Assembly: GCA_003971905.1 (NCBI GenBank)
Contig: RSEE01000009.1
Coordinates: 248,001 to 312,000 of the forward strand
Direction: 5' to 3'
DNA: 64,000 nucleotides
From: Moniliella sp. 'wahieum'
Taxonomy: Eukaryota > Basidiomycota > Moniliellomycetes > Moniliellales > Moniliellaceae
Part shown: positions 45,715-56,327 of the stretch, piece after piece
Numbering within the stretch: the first letter of the stretch is position 1
How the letters are laid out: the number at the start of each line of letters is the position of its first letter
Notes under the pieces: model-generated
Told to the model about the DNA's origin: nothing
What the model saw: the letters and a program-made list of their open reading frames with translations, nothing else
Databases searched by the model: none
Program-made: the position numbers and the translations under genes

Positions 45715-46336
45715 GCGCCATAAATATGCACAACAGTCTATATTGTTCATCTTCATCATCTTTACATCTCATCCTTTTCGGGTTGGAAGGTCGCATTGGT
45801 GAGTACGTGCGCTGCCCCTATGCGCTCGGTTCCATCATACACGACGTTTATATGCCTTCCTCATCGACCATCTCCCCCCTACCCTTCGGATAACCACATC
45901 CTTTTGGTTGTCGCCTCAACTCATTGTAGAGCACATACATATGCCAACAAAACCGGTGCCACCCATCCTACCTCATTTGAACAAGGAATCGCCTCGCCTT
46001 GCCTTGCCTTGCCTTGCTTTGCCTCGCCTTGCTTCGCCCCTCCCCGCTTCCTACCTTGAGTCTCACTTTTACTCTCTCGCTCCTCATCGCTGTTGTCGAA
46101 TGAGGCTCACAGCTTACAGCTCACAAGCTCAGAAGGACTTTTTTCTTACGTTCCCGGACCTAGAATCGCCTCCTCATTTTGAAATCCACATTGGAGCCTG
46201 TGACATGTGACGTGGATGTGATGTACCCTCATAGGCCTGGCAGAAAGATGACCCCTGCAACGCATGAACGCATGATGTGCATGCATGTGCATGATCTGAC
46301 AGCCACCACCAACCACCACCACCTTCTCCCTTTCCG
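45715..46336. other. intergenic with CCTTG repeat
   Basis: 3' UTR side of the zinc-finger gene and promoter of the tubulin cofactor gene. It contains a CCTTG pentanucleotide run at about 45991-46035. GTGACATGTGACGTGGATGTG at about 46199-46220 resembles microrepeats elsewhere. Confidence 0.45.
45991..46035 (+). repeat. CCTTG pentanucleotide microsatellite
   Basis: gccttgccttgccttgcctt and flanking imperfect copies, about eight units in noncoding DNA. Confidence 0.75.
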
Positions 46337-48273
46337 ATGTCCACCACCCCCCTGTTGGGTGCACGCATTGTCTGGAAGGGTTTGCCTGGAACGGTGCGCT
46401 ATGATGGCCCCGTAGACGGCACACGTGGCACGTGGCTCGGGGTGGAGTGGGACGACCCGACGCGTGGGAAGCACAATGGAGTCCATCAGGGCCGGCGTTA
46501 CTTTACCCCTGTCAACACGGGGGAGACGTGTGCGTCGTTTGTGCGTTCCAGTGCTTGTAATTTTGGTTGCTCGCTCCTATCGGTATTGAAAGATCTCTAT
46601 CCCTCCCCCCCCGACGCACCCGCCAGGCCGAACAAGCAGCACTGGACCAAGGCCTACCTGAACCCGAGGTCCGCCGTGCTCGTGCCCGTGCCAAAGCACG
46701 TACCCTGGCCGCACAAAAATCAGCCAACCTGTCGACTTCCTTGGTGGATGGACAGGTGGACAGGTTGGTCTCTTCTGTCCTTGATCCGGCGCGGGGGGAA
46801 AGACGCGGGACCTACAGGCCGCCGCACCAGGTATGTAGCCCTCTGTTTTATCTGGCTTGGCTGACCCCCACAGATCTGGTGATGCTCAACTTGTCCTACA
46901 ACCTATTTGCCTCCTGGAATGGGGTTTTGGACTTGCTGAACGAAACCCCGGGCTGCAGGAGCTGAGTCTGATGGGCAATCGTCTGGCTCCGCTGGATAGG
47001 GACGAGGGGCGTGCGCTCTTTCCGCCAGACTTGGACTCAACATTCACCTCCAATCTCATCTCGCTTCAACTGGGCGGAACGTGGACGTCCCTTTCAGATA
47101 CTTTGGTTGTAACAGCACGGTACCTGCCGCAACTTACCCACTTGGACATGAGGGACAGCCAACTTGTCCTTACCCCTTCGACTCCTCTCCCTGCGCACCC
47201 TTGCCTTGCCTCCCTCGTCCTGGCCGGCAACCAGCTGTCGGACTGGAAGCGGATTTCCGATACCCTAACTGCATTTCCCGCGTTGGTCCAGCTGGATCTT
47301 TCCAACAACCCTTTACCACCTGTCCCACTTGACTTGCCTGTTCCCTCGGGTGGCAGCGAGGCACGCGTCCACCACCCCCACCCCACCGCGACTCTGGCCC
47401 CCACTCTCGCCTGCTTACGGCGCGGTGGCGGGGCAAGCGTTGATGGGCCTGGTCCTGCAGAATGTATCGTTGGGTTGGACAGATCTGGAGCGACTGGACA
47501 ACTGGGTCGCTCGAGGCGGTCTCTTCTCTTCGCCTGGCAGCAGGATCCAAACCCTCCAAGTCACCTTCCTCTCCTCCGAGGGGGGACAGTTTGGTCTGCT
47601 TGCGCCACCGGACGAAGAGGTGGAAGGGATGCTGCGCTCGCGCTCTTGGTCCTCGGTCTCGCCGTTGGTGGGGCGGGCTGGACTGGTGGCCCGGTTCCCA
47701 TCGTTGGTACGGATCAACCATACCGACGTGACGCCCGATGAGCGGCGTGCGGCAGAACAAGCCTTGCTCTTAGCTGCTCAACGGATCTTGCCCACCCTGC
47801 CTTGTCAGGGAGAACGGGACGAGGCATGGGCGTGCCGCGTTCTGGAGGTTCCGCGCCTGGCGCAGCTGGCTACCCAGTACGGCGTCCCCCTCTTGCCACC
47901 CCCCCAGGCTCCACCGATCCCGACCGCGGCACCTACGCTTGCTGCCTCTCTGATGAGCTTGACTGTGGTGCAGGTGGACGAGGCGGTGCCGGTCGAGCCG
48001 GAGCAGGGGGGCGCGTGGGCGGTGCAGGCGAGCGAAAAGAAGCGCGGAGTAGAAGCCAAGGTGCTGCCGTCGATTACGCCGCGCCTGCTGCGGCCCAAGC
48101 TGGCGCGAGCGCTGGGTCTGCCCCGCAGCGCGGGCGCGGCGATGCAGGTGGTTGCGGCGGGCGGCGGGGGCGAGCACCATCCGCTGCTGCCGTTGGCGCT
48201 GGACGAGGCTCGGCGCCCCCTCGGCGTCAGTGGCGGCGACGCTCTGCTGGTGTTTGTCCCGCCGCCTGTGTAG
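46337..48273 (+). CDS. TBCE: tubulin-folding cofactor E (CAP-Gly, LRR, ubiquitin-like)
   Basis: Cofactor E captures alpha-tubulin and takes part in heterodimer assembly and disassembly in the cytosol. The N-terminal CAP-Gly domain reads IVWKGLPGTVRYDGPVDGT, GTWLGVEWDDPTRGKHNGV and QGRRYF, with the conserved GKHNG and a GxxYF-like end. After a charged helix (DQGLPEPEVRRARARAKART) come leucine-rich repeats: LVMLNLSYNLFASW, LQELSLMGNRL, LTHLDMRDSQL, LASLVLAGNQLSDW and LVQLDLSNNPL. The VARFPSLVRINHTDVTPDER segment and a C-terminal ubiquitin-like part ending DALLVFVPPPV follow, as in the family (Pac2 in yeast). One intron is certain: 46831-46873, only 43 bp, phase 1, GTATGT donor, joining AAAP to DLVML. 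Slips (C8 at 46605-46612 and others near 46790, 46950 and 47400) mostly represent lost bases. Confidence 0.92.
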
Positions 48274-48610
48274 CCCCGCCGCCGCCGACCCACACATAGC
48301 CGACGCGTCCTCGTCCCAATATCCAATCCAGTCGCCGCAGTCCCGGCTATTCCTATTAGACCCGCCGACACGGGCACAGCGCCCGTGTGAAGTGGCGCCC
48401 CTGCGCGCAGACGGGGCCAGTGCGGCGGTGCGCGGCGGGGCATCACGTGACCCTACGTGGCACTGGCGAGCGCCCGACGCCGCTGGGATGCGGCGGTGAC
48501 AAGCCCGCGCCCGGTAAGCGGGCGCTGCGCCAGAGCAGTGTGGCGCCGCCACCGCGCTTCTGCCCACTCCTGCCCACCACCGCCCGCTGCCGCCCGCTCG
48601 CCCCGGCCCC
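48274..48610. other. short intergenic region between cofactor E and the TBC gene
   Basis: A GC-rich spacer of about 340 bp. No coding signal is seen. It must hold the cofactor E 3' end and the TBC-gene promoter, which are on the same strand. Confidence 0.45.
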
Positions 48611-50466
48611 ATGTCGCGCATCGCCGACCTCCGCAGCCGCTTCGAGAGCCCCAGCGCCGCGCGTGCCGACCCTCCCAAACCGCCCATCCCCACTGGGCGC
48701 AAACTGCTGCCGCTCCCCACCGGCGCAGCACGCACCAGCCCCTCCCCGACCTCGACCCCGACCCCAACGCCGACCCCGCCGCCGCCCGCTCCCCCCTCCC
48801 CTGCCCGCCTTGTCCACCTGCACGATGTCGTTGCGCCCCCCGGCACGGGCGCCTTGATGGCCGCCCAACGCCGCGCCGCCGAAGAGGCGCTCGACGCTCC
48901 TGCTCCCGAGACGGAGGGGGCACCGCCCAAGTCCCCCGAAGCGTCGGCCGAGCCCACACTGATGATGACCGAGCTGGATGGGACGATGCTGGCCAACCCG
49001 TTTGCTTCGTTGGAGGAGGAGCGGGAGTCGGCCCGCTTCTCCAACATCTCTCTTGGCCAGGGAGAGGAGACGACGCCGACGACGCCGGCTGGGACCGAAT
49101 GGAATGCACAGCAGGCCAGTCGGGCCGGGCGGGCGGGGCGAGAGAGCGCGTTGGTGCCCCTGAGGGTGCGGCGCAAGAGGAACTGCGGAACGAGTTTGAG
49201 CGCGCGCGGCGCGCGTCGCGCTCGCTCGAACCCCAGCCGGAAGTGGAGGAGGATGGGATTGATTGGACGTTCTGGGGCCGGGTCATGAACGATTACCAAG
49301 AGGTGGCCCGGAACCATCCCGACGAACTTTCGGCCGCGGTCCAGGCCGGCGTACCAGATACGTTGCGCGGTATGGTGTGGCAACTCATGTCGGGAAGCAA
49401 GAACGAAGAGCTTGAGATGATCTATGCGTATTATCTCAAAGAACAACAGAACGATCCTGCGGCGCAGGCGGTACGGCGCGACGTGCTGCGTTCGCTTGCC
49501 TCCCCCCCGCTCGGGGGTGGATGCAGGCGCCTTCGCCCCCCTCGCCCACGGCGGTGGGCAACATTGTGGCTGCCTACTCACTCTACGACCCAGCTTGTGG
49601 CGCTTGCCCCGGAGTGCAGTACGTCGTGGCCGCCTTGGTGGGCACCATGCCAGACGAAGAAGCATTTGGAGCGTTGGTGCGGCTGATGCGGGTGTACGAC
49701 CTAAGGGGTCACTATGCGCCCGGCTTGCCCTCGCTCCAGTTGAGGCTGTACCAGCTGGCAAGACTGGTGGAGGACCAAGCGCCTCTGCTCCATGCCCACC
49801 TGGCTCGGAACAAAGTCAAGGTGGCGGACTATGCGGCGCCATGGCTGATGACCGCATTTACATACCGCTTCCCACCTCCGTTGGCGCGGCGCGTGTTGGA
49901 TGCCGTGTTTGCGGAAGGGCTGGAGGTGCTGTTCCGATTCGCGTTGGTACTCTTGTTGGAGAATGAGACGCGGTTGTTGGCGCTTGGGCAGGAGGAGGCA
50001 TTGGCGCTGTTGCGCGACACGGTCCTGGCGCCTTGGGCGGCCGATGCGCTCAACCGGAGGAATCGGGAACGGAAGAGGTGGATGCAGATCGAATTGCTCG
50101 CCAAGCCTTCGCTTTGCGTCTCGACACGTTCGATCTCGATACGTATGCGTCCGAGTTTGATGAAAAAGTGCGTGCGGCCGCCGCCCATCGGAGGGAGACC
50201 GAAGCGCTCAAGCTGGTCCACAAGAACTTGACCGCCGCGTACGCGAATTGGAAGAGGCCGCTACCGCCCAAAGTGCCGAACACGTCGAACTTACCAAACA
50301 GATTGTTGTTGCCAACCTGGCCCGGGATGAGATGGCAGACGAACTGGCCAAGTACAAGATGATGTACGCCGAGGCCGTCTTGGCCGCCGACCAGGCCCGC
50401 GCACGCTCTTCCTCCTCCTTCCCGGGCCCGCCAACACCGGGGTCTGTCTCCTCGCCTCCCGCCTAG
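48611..50466 (+). CDS. Gyp5/EVI5-type TBC-domain protein with altered glutamine finger
   Basis: TBC domains normally activate Rab GTPases; Gyp5-like proteins act on Ypt1/Sec4-type Rabs in secretion. The N-terminus (MSRIADLRSRFESPSAARAD) is Pro-rich and disordered. The TBC core starts at VQAGVPDTLRGMVWQLMSGS. VRRDVLRS (49471-49494) keeps the arginine finger of I-x2-D-x2-R. MPDEEAFGALVRLMRVYDLR, LPSLQLRLYQLARLVEDQ and VFAEGLEVLFRFALVLL closely follow the Gyp5/EVI5 subfamily. A C-terminal coiled coil (VELTKQIVVANLARDEMADE) also fits it. The usual Y-x-Q-G loop is replaced by ACPG (49602-49613), so the catalytic glutamine is missing. The G+P-rich segment before it (GGGWMQAPSPPSPTAVG) is also unlike the family. 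Frame slips occur near 49170, 49510 and 50060-50240. Confidence 0.85.
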
Positions 50467-52694
50467 CTGTCCTTGGGCCCAGCGGTCATGTATGAATGGA
50501 TCACGCTGTGGAGATGTGACTCGGAGAGCACAGAGGGGCAAGTGGCGCTTGGCGAACTTGCGGCGGGGAAGTTCATAAGAAGGCGTGAAGGGTGAAGGGT
50601 GAAAGGTGAAGCATGGAGTCGTTTCGCAGGTCCCCCGATTTGGGTCAACCGGACGCGACCGAACATAGTGTAGTCGGGTCCGGCCAAGCTGTGTTGCTAG
50701 TATCGCTTCGTGCTGGTGATGTATTACGGGCCCTTGGATTCCGTCTTTGGGAGGCCGGCAAGGTGTCGTGCTAGTATCTTAGACCAACATGACCGGTTTG
50801 GGAAATGGGCACAGCGGCCTCTGCGGATCCTGCTGGACGTTCTGATAAAGTGTTAGTTTCGTGTGCTGATTCGCGGCGCCCAAAGAATATACCGGAATGG
50901 GGACTGAGTACGATCAAAATTGATATGTCGATGGTAGGACTAACCCTGTCTCTTCCAGGTGTGGCAGAAGGCTTAGGCCCAACCAATTAAGCAACCGCCA
51001 GTGCGATTGCACTGCTCTGCATCTCTTCCAGAGGTTCTCCACCCTTGCTTGGGTTCCTCTGGTCTTACAGTCGGGCTGGATGAACTGGATGGCATGGACA
51101 GCGCCGCCAACAGAAGGGTGAAAAAACAGAAAAAGCAGACGGACGAAGAGGAGTGGAACATGCCACCCGAGGTGATGGCCTGGGCGGAAAGGAACTGTAT
51201 GCCCATGATGCATGACCTAGGAATCGATCCGCACAGAAAAGCATGTGGATATCCACAGGCAATACCAGCTTGTATAACTGTTTTTGGCTCGTAGGTTGCA
51301 GGTGGCAGCTTGCGAGTTGAATGGCTCGCCACTAGACGCTGGAGTGTCGACCCCACAGAGTCACTGAGGTCGGTGTGCTTCAAGGCTGGCGGCGTGGCAG
51401 CGGCAAGAAGTGTCCGTTGCCCAGGTCAAACGGAAGCTGGATCCACATTCCAATCGAGCCAGCGCTGGGTGCTGGAAGGAAACTGGCTGGCACTCGTCAG
51501 TTGGACGACGCGGACCACCGGTGACGGTGACCGGTGGTTGATGCATGATGCATGATGATGCATGGATCCATGGACGTGGCTATTGGGCCGGTCACCAGCT
51601 ACTCGCATCTTCGGCGAGGCAATGCCGGCTGGTGGCGGCCCTGCTGGGCGCTGCGGCCTCCACTTGTCCCTCGCCCCGACCCGACCAGTGCACTCGAGCT
51701 GCTCTCGCCTGCTCCGGCACAGGGGCAGAGGCCATGCATAGTGCTCGACGCATGATCCATGATCCATGATGCATGGTGGTCATTCAGTGGCTGGCGTGGC
51801 GGGGCACTAACCGGTGACCGGTGACCCCGCTTGCAAATTGCTCGGGCCTGCGCGGAGTTAGCCGGTCGACTGGCCCGAGCCAGGGTGCTGGCGGGCCGCA
51901 CGGGGGCAGCAGCCTGCAGCAGCTGGGCATGACAATGTACGTAATGCGTCTGAGATTCTGCAGCGGGGCTGCCTGCGGATAGAATTGGTGCTGGTGCGTG
52001 TTTCGGAGCGTGCGCGCGTGCGAGGCAGCCGGAAGCGGGAAGCGGGAAGCGGGAAGCGGAAGCGGGAAGGGGCGGAGCGCACGGGTGGCGCATGGCTGCC
52101 CCTGTGCGGGGCTGGGAGCGCATCACGGGCGCCTGACTGCGGCGGCTGCGAACAGCAGCGCCGCGCCAAGGGGCGCGTAGGCGCATGGGTGCGTGCTGGT
52201 GCGCCGCAGTCTGCCCTACGCGCGGGGCTGCGCTGGCTGTGAGGATCGAGAGCATCTGAGGCGTCTCCTGCCAGGCTCCAGAGAGACGGCGTGGCCAGTG
52301 GCTGCGGCAGGCGCAGGCAGGCGGTCGAGTCATGGGTCGAGTCATGCGTGGGCTGCCCGCGGCCGGCTGTGGCAGTGGGATGGATGTGACATGTGACATG
52401 TGACATGCGGTGGCGGCGTGGAGCTTGGACAGGCATTAAGCGCTAAGCATGGCTGCATGCATGCATGCAGCATGCCGCATGCACGAACCCAGCATGTGAG
52501 ATTGATGATTTGAACATCAGAGCTCCCCCGCAGCAGCCCAGCCAGTGCGCTGCGCCGCACTAGCCCAGTGCCCCCCCCCCTCCACAAGCTATTAATTACA
52601 CAGCGCTCAGCCTCAGCCGCCGCTTCTCTGCTGCGCTTGCTGCCACCACCCCACCCCCACCACCACCGCCTCCTCGCGTGCCACCCCCCCGGCC
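50467..52694. other. intergenic with palindromic microrepeats
   Basis: No gene recognised in 2.2 kb. GGTGAAGGGTGAAAGGTGAAG lies at about 50588-50610. ACCGGTGACGGTGACCGGTGG then GATGCATGATGCATGATG at about 51517-51562. ATGATCCATGATGCATGG at about 51758-51776, ACCGGTGACCGGTGACC at about 51809-51825, and GAAGCGGGAAGCGGGAAGCG at about 52033-52060. TGTGACATGTGACATG is at about 52387-52407. C-rich DNA before 52695 is probably leader sequence. Confidence 0.45.
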
Positions 52695-55230
52695 ATGCTC
52701 GATGCCATTCGCACGCGGCTGCGCTCTCGCCAAAGCCACACTCCCTCCCAGTCCAAGCCTTCGTCCCAGCCCCAGCCCCACGCTTCGTCCCAGTCCCAGT
52801 CCCAGCCCCAGCAACAATCCCCGCCACAAGCCCAGACCGCCGACAAGCAGCAACCCAGCACGGGTCCCACCCGCAATGCGTCGCCTGTCGCCCGCCGCAT
52901 GAGCCAGCACCAGCCCCGCCGCTCCTTCGCCTCCCCCCGCGCGTCCTTTGCCGCCTCCCGCCCCTCTGCCTCTGCTGATGCCTCTCCCCCCCGGTCCCCC
53001 CGCCACTCGTTCAGCGGCAGCCGCCTCTCGCGCAACTTGGGCTCCATCCGCCACAAGCTCCACCCCCTCCTCCACTCGGGCCCCCTGGGCAACCACTCGT
53101 CCCAGTCCCGTCTCAGCAGCAGTGCCGAGCCCGACTCGTCTTCTGTCCTGAGGCTGACGCCGAGGGCAGTTCCGTTGCCGGCGCAACCAACCCAGAAGGA
53201 AGCCGGAACACGTTGAACCAAGCCTCCTCGGCTGCCAACCTCGCCGATGGCGCCGAAATCCCCGCCCAGTTCCGCGACTTGTTTCCAACAATGGCCGGCT
53301 TCACGAGCCTGGCTCGGGCAACATTGCTCCGTATCCCCTCTTGCCCTCCCTGTTGCCCTGTACGGTACCGCCACCAACACGGCCTGGACCGAGCCGATGT
53401 ACACTATATTCGAGCTGCCCCTGCCACCAGCCCGGCGACACGGTACGTCCCCCCCATCTCGCGCCTTGTTGCTATCTGCGAACTGACGCTGACTTGCCGA
53501 TGCGGTTGCAGACCCGGTTGAGAAGTGTGCCTACGTGGGCTATCTTCTCAATTCCCCCGACGGCAAGCAAACCTATGCGATTGCATGGGGCAACCCGCTT
53601 TGCCCCCGGACAACTACGCGTATGTGGCACAGCGGTGGGTGCACAAGGTTGAATCGGAGGGCAAGCGGCCGCTCTGGTCCTGCTGCTCGGAGGACTTTAT
53701 GGATGTGCTTACCCGTGCGCATCCGCATGTCATTGGGGACGAGCCTCTGGTGGGCGCTAGCAAGCTCAGTGCCGGTGCCACCTTGGATTGGTCCGGGTTG
53801 ACCTGCATCCATGAAGACGCGGTGGACCCGCGGCAGTTCCATGTGGACCAGACGGAGAAGTTTGTCCGGACCAAGTTGCGCAAGGCGCATCGCAAGGGGC
53901 TGCGGATCGTTGAGGCCCATGGCCGCTTCCCTGACCCCATTGTCGATGGCTCCTCGGCCCTCACACGCGCACAAGTGGAAGAAGGCATCTTGACCTGGAA
54001 AGAATCCAAGGCGGTCAAAGGGGCTCAAATCCATGCGTCCGATACGGAACCGTGGGCGTGACCTGAGCCACCGCAAGTACTTTTACGCTGTTGCGCCCGA
54101 ACACCTCCGGAGGAAGAGGAGGCCAGGGCACCCGGGAAGCCCGCCGCCAGTGCAGGCAACCTCACTACGGGAGGGAAGAGCACGGCGACGAGCCAGTCCA
54201 ACTTGAGTGTGCCCACGTGTTGCTGGACTACCACGAAGATGAAAAGGTGGTGGGGATGTGTGTCTTGGCACCGATTGCGGAGGGCAAGTATGTGGTCAAG
54301 TGGCTGTTGGAGTTTGACCAGGACGTCAAGGGCACGTCCGAGTGCTTGATTGTCATGTGCTTGAACGGTTGCGCGATGCTGGCTCGCCCGATTGGCCGAC
54401 GCCGTCCAAGAAACCAAAGGAGGATAAGCCTCTGTCCAACCGTGAAAAGGCTCGTCGGGCCCGTAAGGCTCGGCAGGAGGCCCCAAGCTCAAGCTCAGCT
54501 CAAGCTCAAACTCAGGCCCAGGCTCCATCACAGAACGACCTTCCACTTCGCAGGTGACCGAAGCTGGTACGGGTGCGGCCCCAGGAAAATCGTTGCAGTT
54601 CAGGCCCCTGTCAACACGCTTACCCAGCTAAGCAAGCCGAAGAACCTTCGCCACTGAGAATGGGAAGCAAGAGGGCAAGTCCGAAGGGGCCACGCCTGCT
54701 TCTACACAACGCCTTCACACACGCCCCAAGCGACGGTGCTCGCGGTGCCAGAGCCAACGCCGATGCAAGTCAAGTCGACCGCATCGAGTGTCGACACGTC
54801 CTCGGCTGCCTTGTTCCTCTGCAGGGTGGACAAGGCGTCGGCCAATTGGGACAAAGCAAACGCCCGTTGCACTTCGCTCTCCTTTGGCATTTCGGGCGGG
54901 GAGTTGAAACCGGGTCGGAACATGCACGTGGGCCTGCGGTTTACCACCGTGACCGCCGCCTACAATGCTCTTAGCAAAACGTTCCACTTGGCTTCCAAGG
55001 GCTCGTTCCGCACCAAGTTTGGTGCGTCGCACGAGGTGACCAATTTCATTTGTTTCCCCCAAGGGTCCCTGGGCTTCAAGATGATTGATGCGATTGTGGT
55101 GCGTTGAAGGAAGATCAGACGCAAGCGACGGACGTGGAGGCGATTTTGGCCAAACCCTCGTCGGACGCTGATGCTCCTACGCCCACGTCCGACTCGCCCC
55201 AGCTACTTCCACACCGCTCCCACCTACGGC
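52695..55230 (+). CDS. DUF2156-type aminoacyltransferase-like protein (ergosteryl-amino-acid synthase candidate)
   Basis: The start MLDAIRTRLRSRQSH (52695) leads into a Gln/Pro/Ser-rich region of about 150 residues, then EIPAQFRDLFPTMAGF. The domain itself shows LYGTATNTAWTEPMYTIFEL, DPVEKCAYVGYLLNSPDGKQ then TYAIAWGNPLCP, FVRTKLRKAHRKGLRIVEAHGRFPD, EGILTWKESKAVKGAQIH, RKYFYAVAPEHL, KYVVKWLLEFDQDVKGTSECLI and finally FHLASKGSFRTKFGASHEVTNF then FICFPQGSLGFKMIDAIVVALKED. This order resembles the C-terminal domain of phosphatidylglycerol lysyltransferases (DUF2156). In fungi the same domain in ErdS/ErgS adds Asp or Gly from charged tRNA to ergosterol, so that is the best candidate role. An insertion rich in Lys, Gln and Ala (about 54400-54720) splits the domain. 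One intron: 53443-53511 (69 bp, GTACGT donor). There are several slips; the exact C-terminus is uncertain. Confidence 0.65.
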
Positions 55231-56327
55231 GGAGGCGTAAAATCCCACCTTTGCCACAGATTAAATTCCATTTGGAGAGGTCATCAATCATCAGTCCATG
55301 GCGTGGCATCAAATTGGATCGCTGGTCTGGTCTGGTTTGCTTTGCTCTTTTTTTCTTCGCTTGGCTGTTGTTCCTCTCGTTTTGCGTTTGTGTTTCCTCT
55401 ACCTTTTCCCATTTACCCTTTTACTTTCCTTACGACTACCCCCGTTTCGCCATTTATCTTTCCTTGCCCCTCTTTTTTGCCCTGTCTCCTGGGCCGTTGG
55501 CGTTCCCTCACCTAGGTTTACATATGGCTCGGTCTGTCAGGTCGCAAATGTTGCTAATTGCCAGGCGCCCGCTGTTGGGCTCGATCTCTTTGCTTGGTTG
55601 GTAGCACCGCTCCGTTCTCGGTGGGTTGGGATTGGAGCTCAAAGACCGACACCAGATCCGGACTTGCAGTGGGCGTTGCCAGCCTTTTCTGTATGCATGA
55701 TGCATTTTATATGGTCCCGCAGACATGGCAATGCGGCTGCCTCTCGGTTCAAACTAATAATAGCTCTATGGCGTGGGCATGCTATGGGGAGGTTGAGGCG
55801 TTTGCTGGAGGGTGCGCTGGAATCGGCAAGTGGTGTTGATGTTGATGTTGAGGTGGAGCGTTGATTGCTGCTTGCTGGTTAATGATTGGGCTGCTGACTT
55901 GGCGAGAACAAAAGCGGCAGTGGGATCTCAGTCTGGGAACGCTGACTGGGACTGCTGACTAGGCGAGCCCAGAACAGGCAGTGCGAATCAGCCAACCGAA
56001 GAAACACCCAGGCGGAAAGAACAGAAAAAACGAAAAAAAGCACGCGCAGAATTGCAATTACGAAATCGCCCCAGGGCGACTGTTCGCCTTGAGCCAGAGC
56101 CTGAAGCTGCGGCGTAAGTCTAAGCCCCAGCCTGGCTGGAGGTTAGCCACACGCACTCGGCTCTACTCGCCCAGGTGTTGCTTCAGCCGGCCGCCTTTGT
56201 GCCGGTTACTCCCACCACCTTTCTCACGCCCCCGGCGTTCGGCTGAGCACGCGCACGCCCCTCCAGCACGCCCCCGCCACCCCCACCCCGCCCATCTGGC
56301 ACGTCCCCCCCCCTCTCCCCTCGCACC
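55231..56327. other. intergenic with T/C-rich tract
   Basis: T/C-rich DNA (about 55320-55510) follows the DUF2156 gene and gives hydrophobic-looking frames (Phe/Leu/Cys) that I take as noncoding. Two similar GGCGAG(AACA)/GACTGGGA repeats lie at about 55900-55980. No gene recognised. Confidence 0.4.

Noticed and set aside
55290-55604. Hydrophobic Phe/Leu/Cys-rich frame after the DUF2156 gene
   Set aside because: It comes from a T/C-rich stretch typical of an untranslated region and lacks any recognisable membrane-protein pattern.
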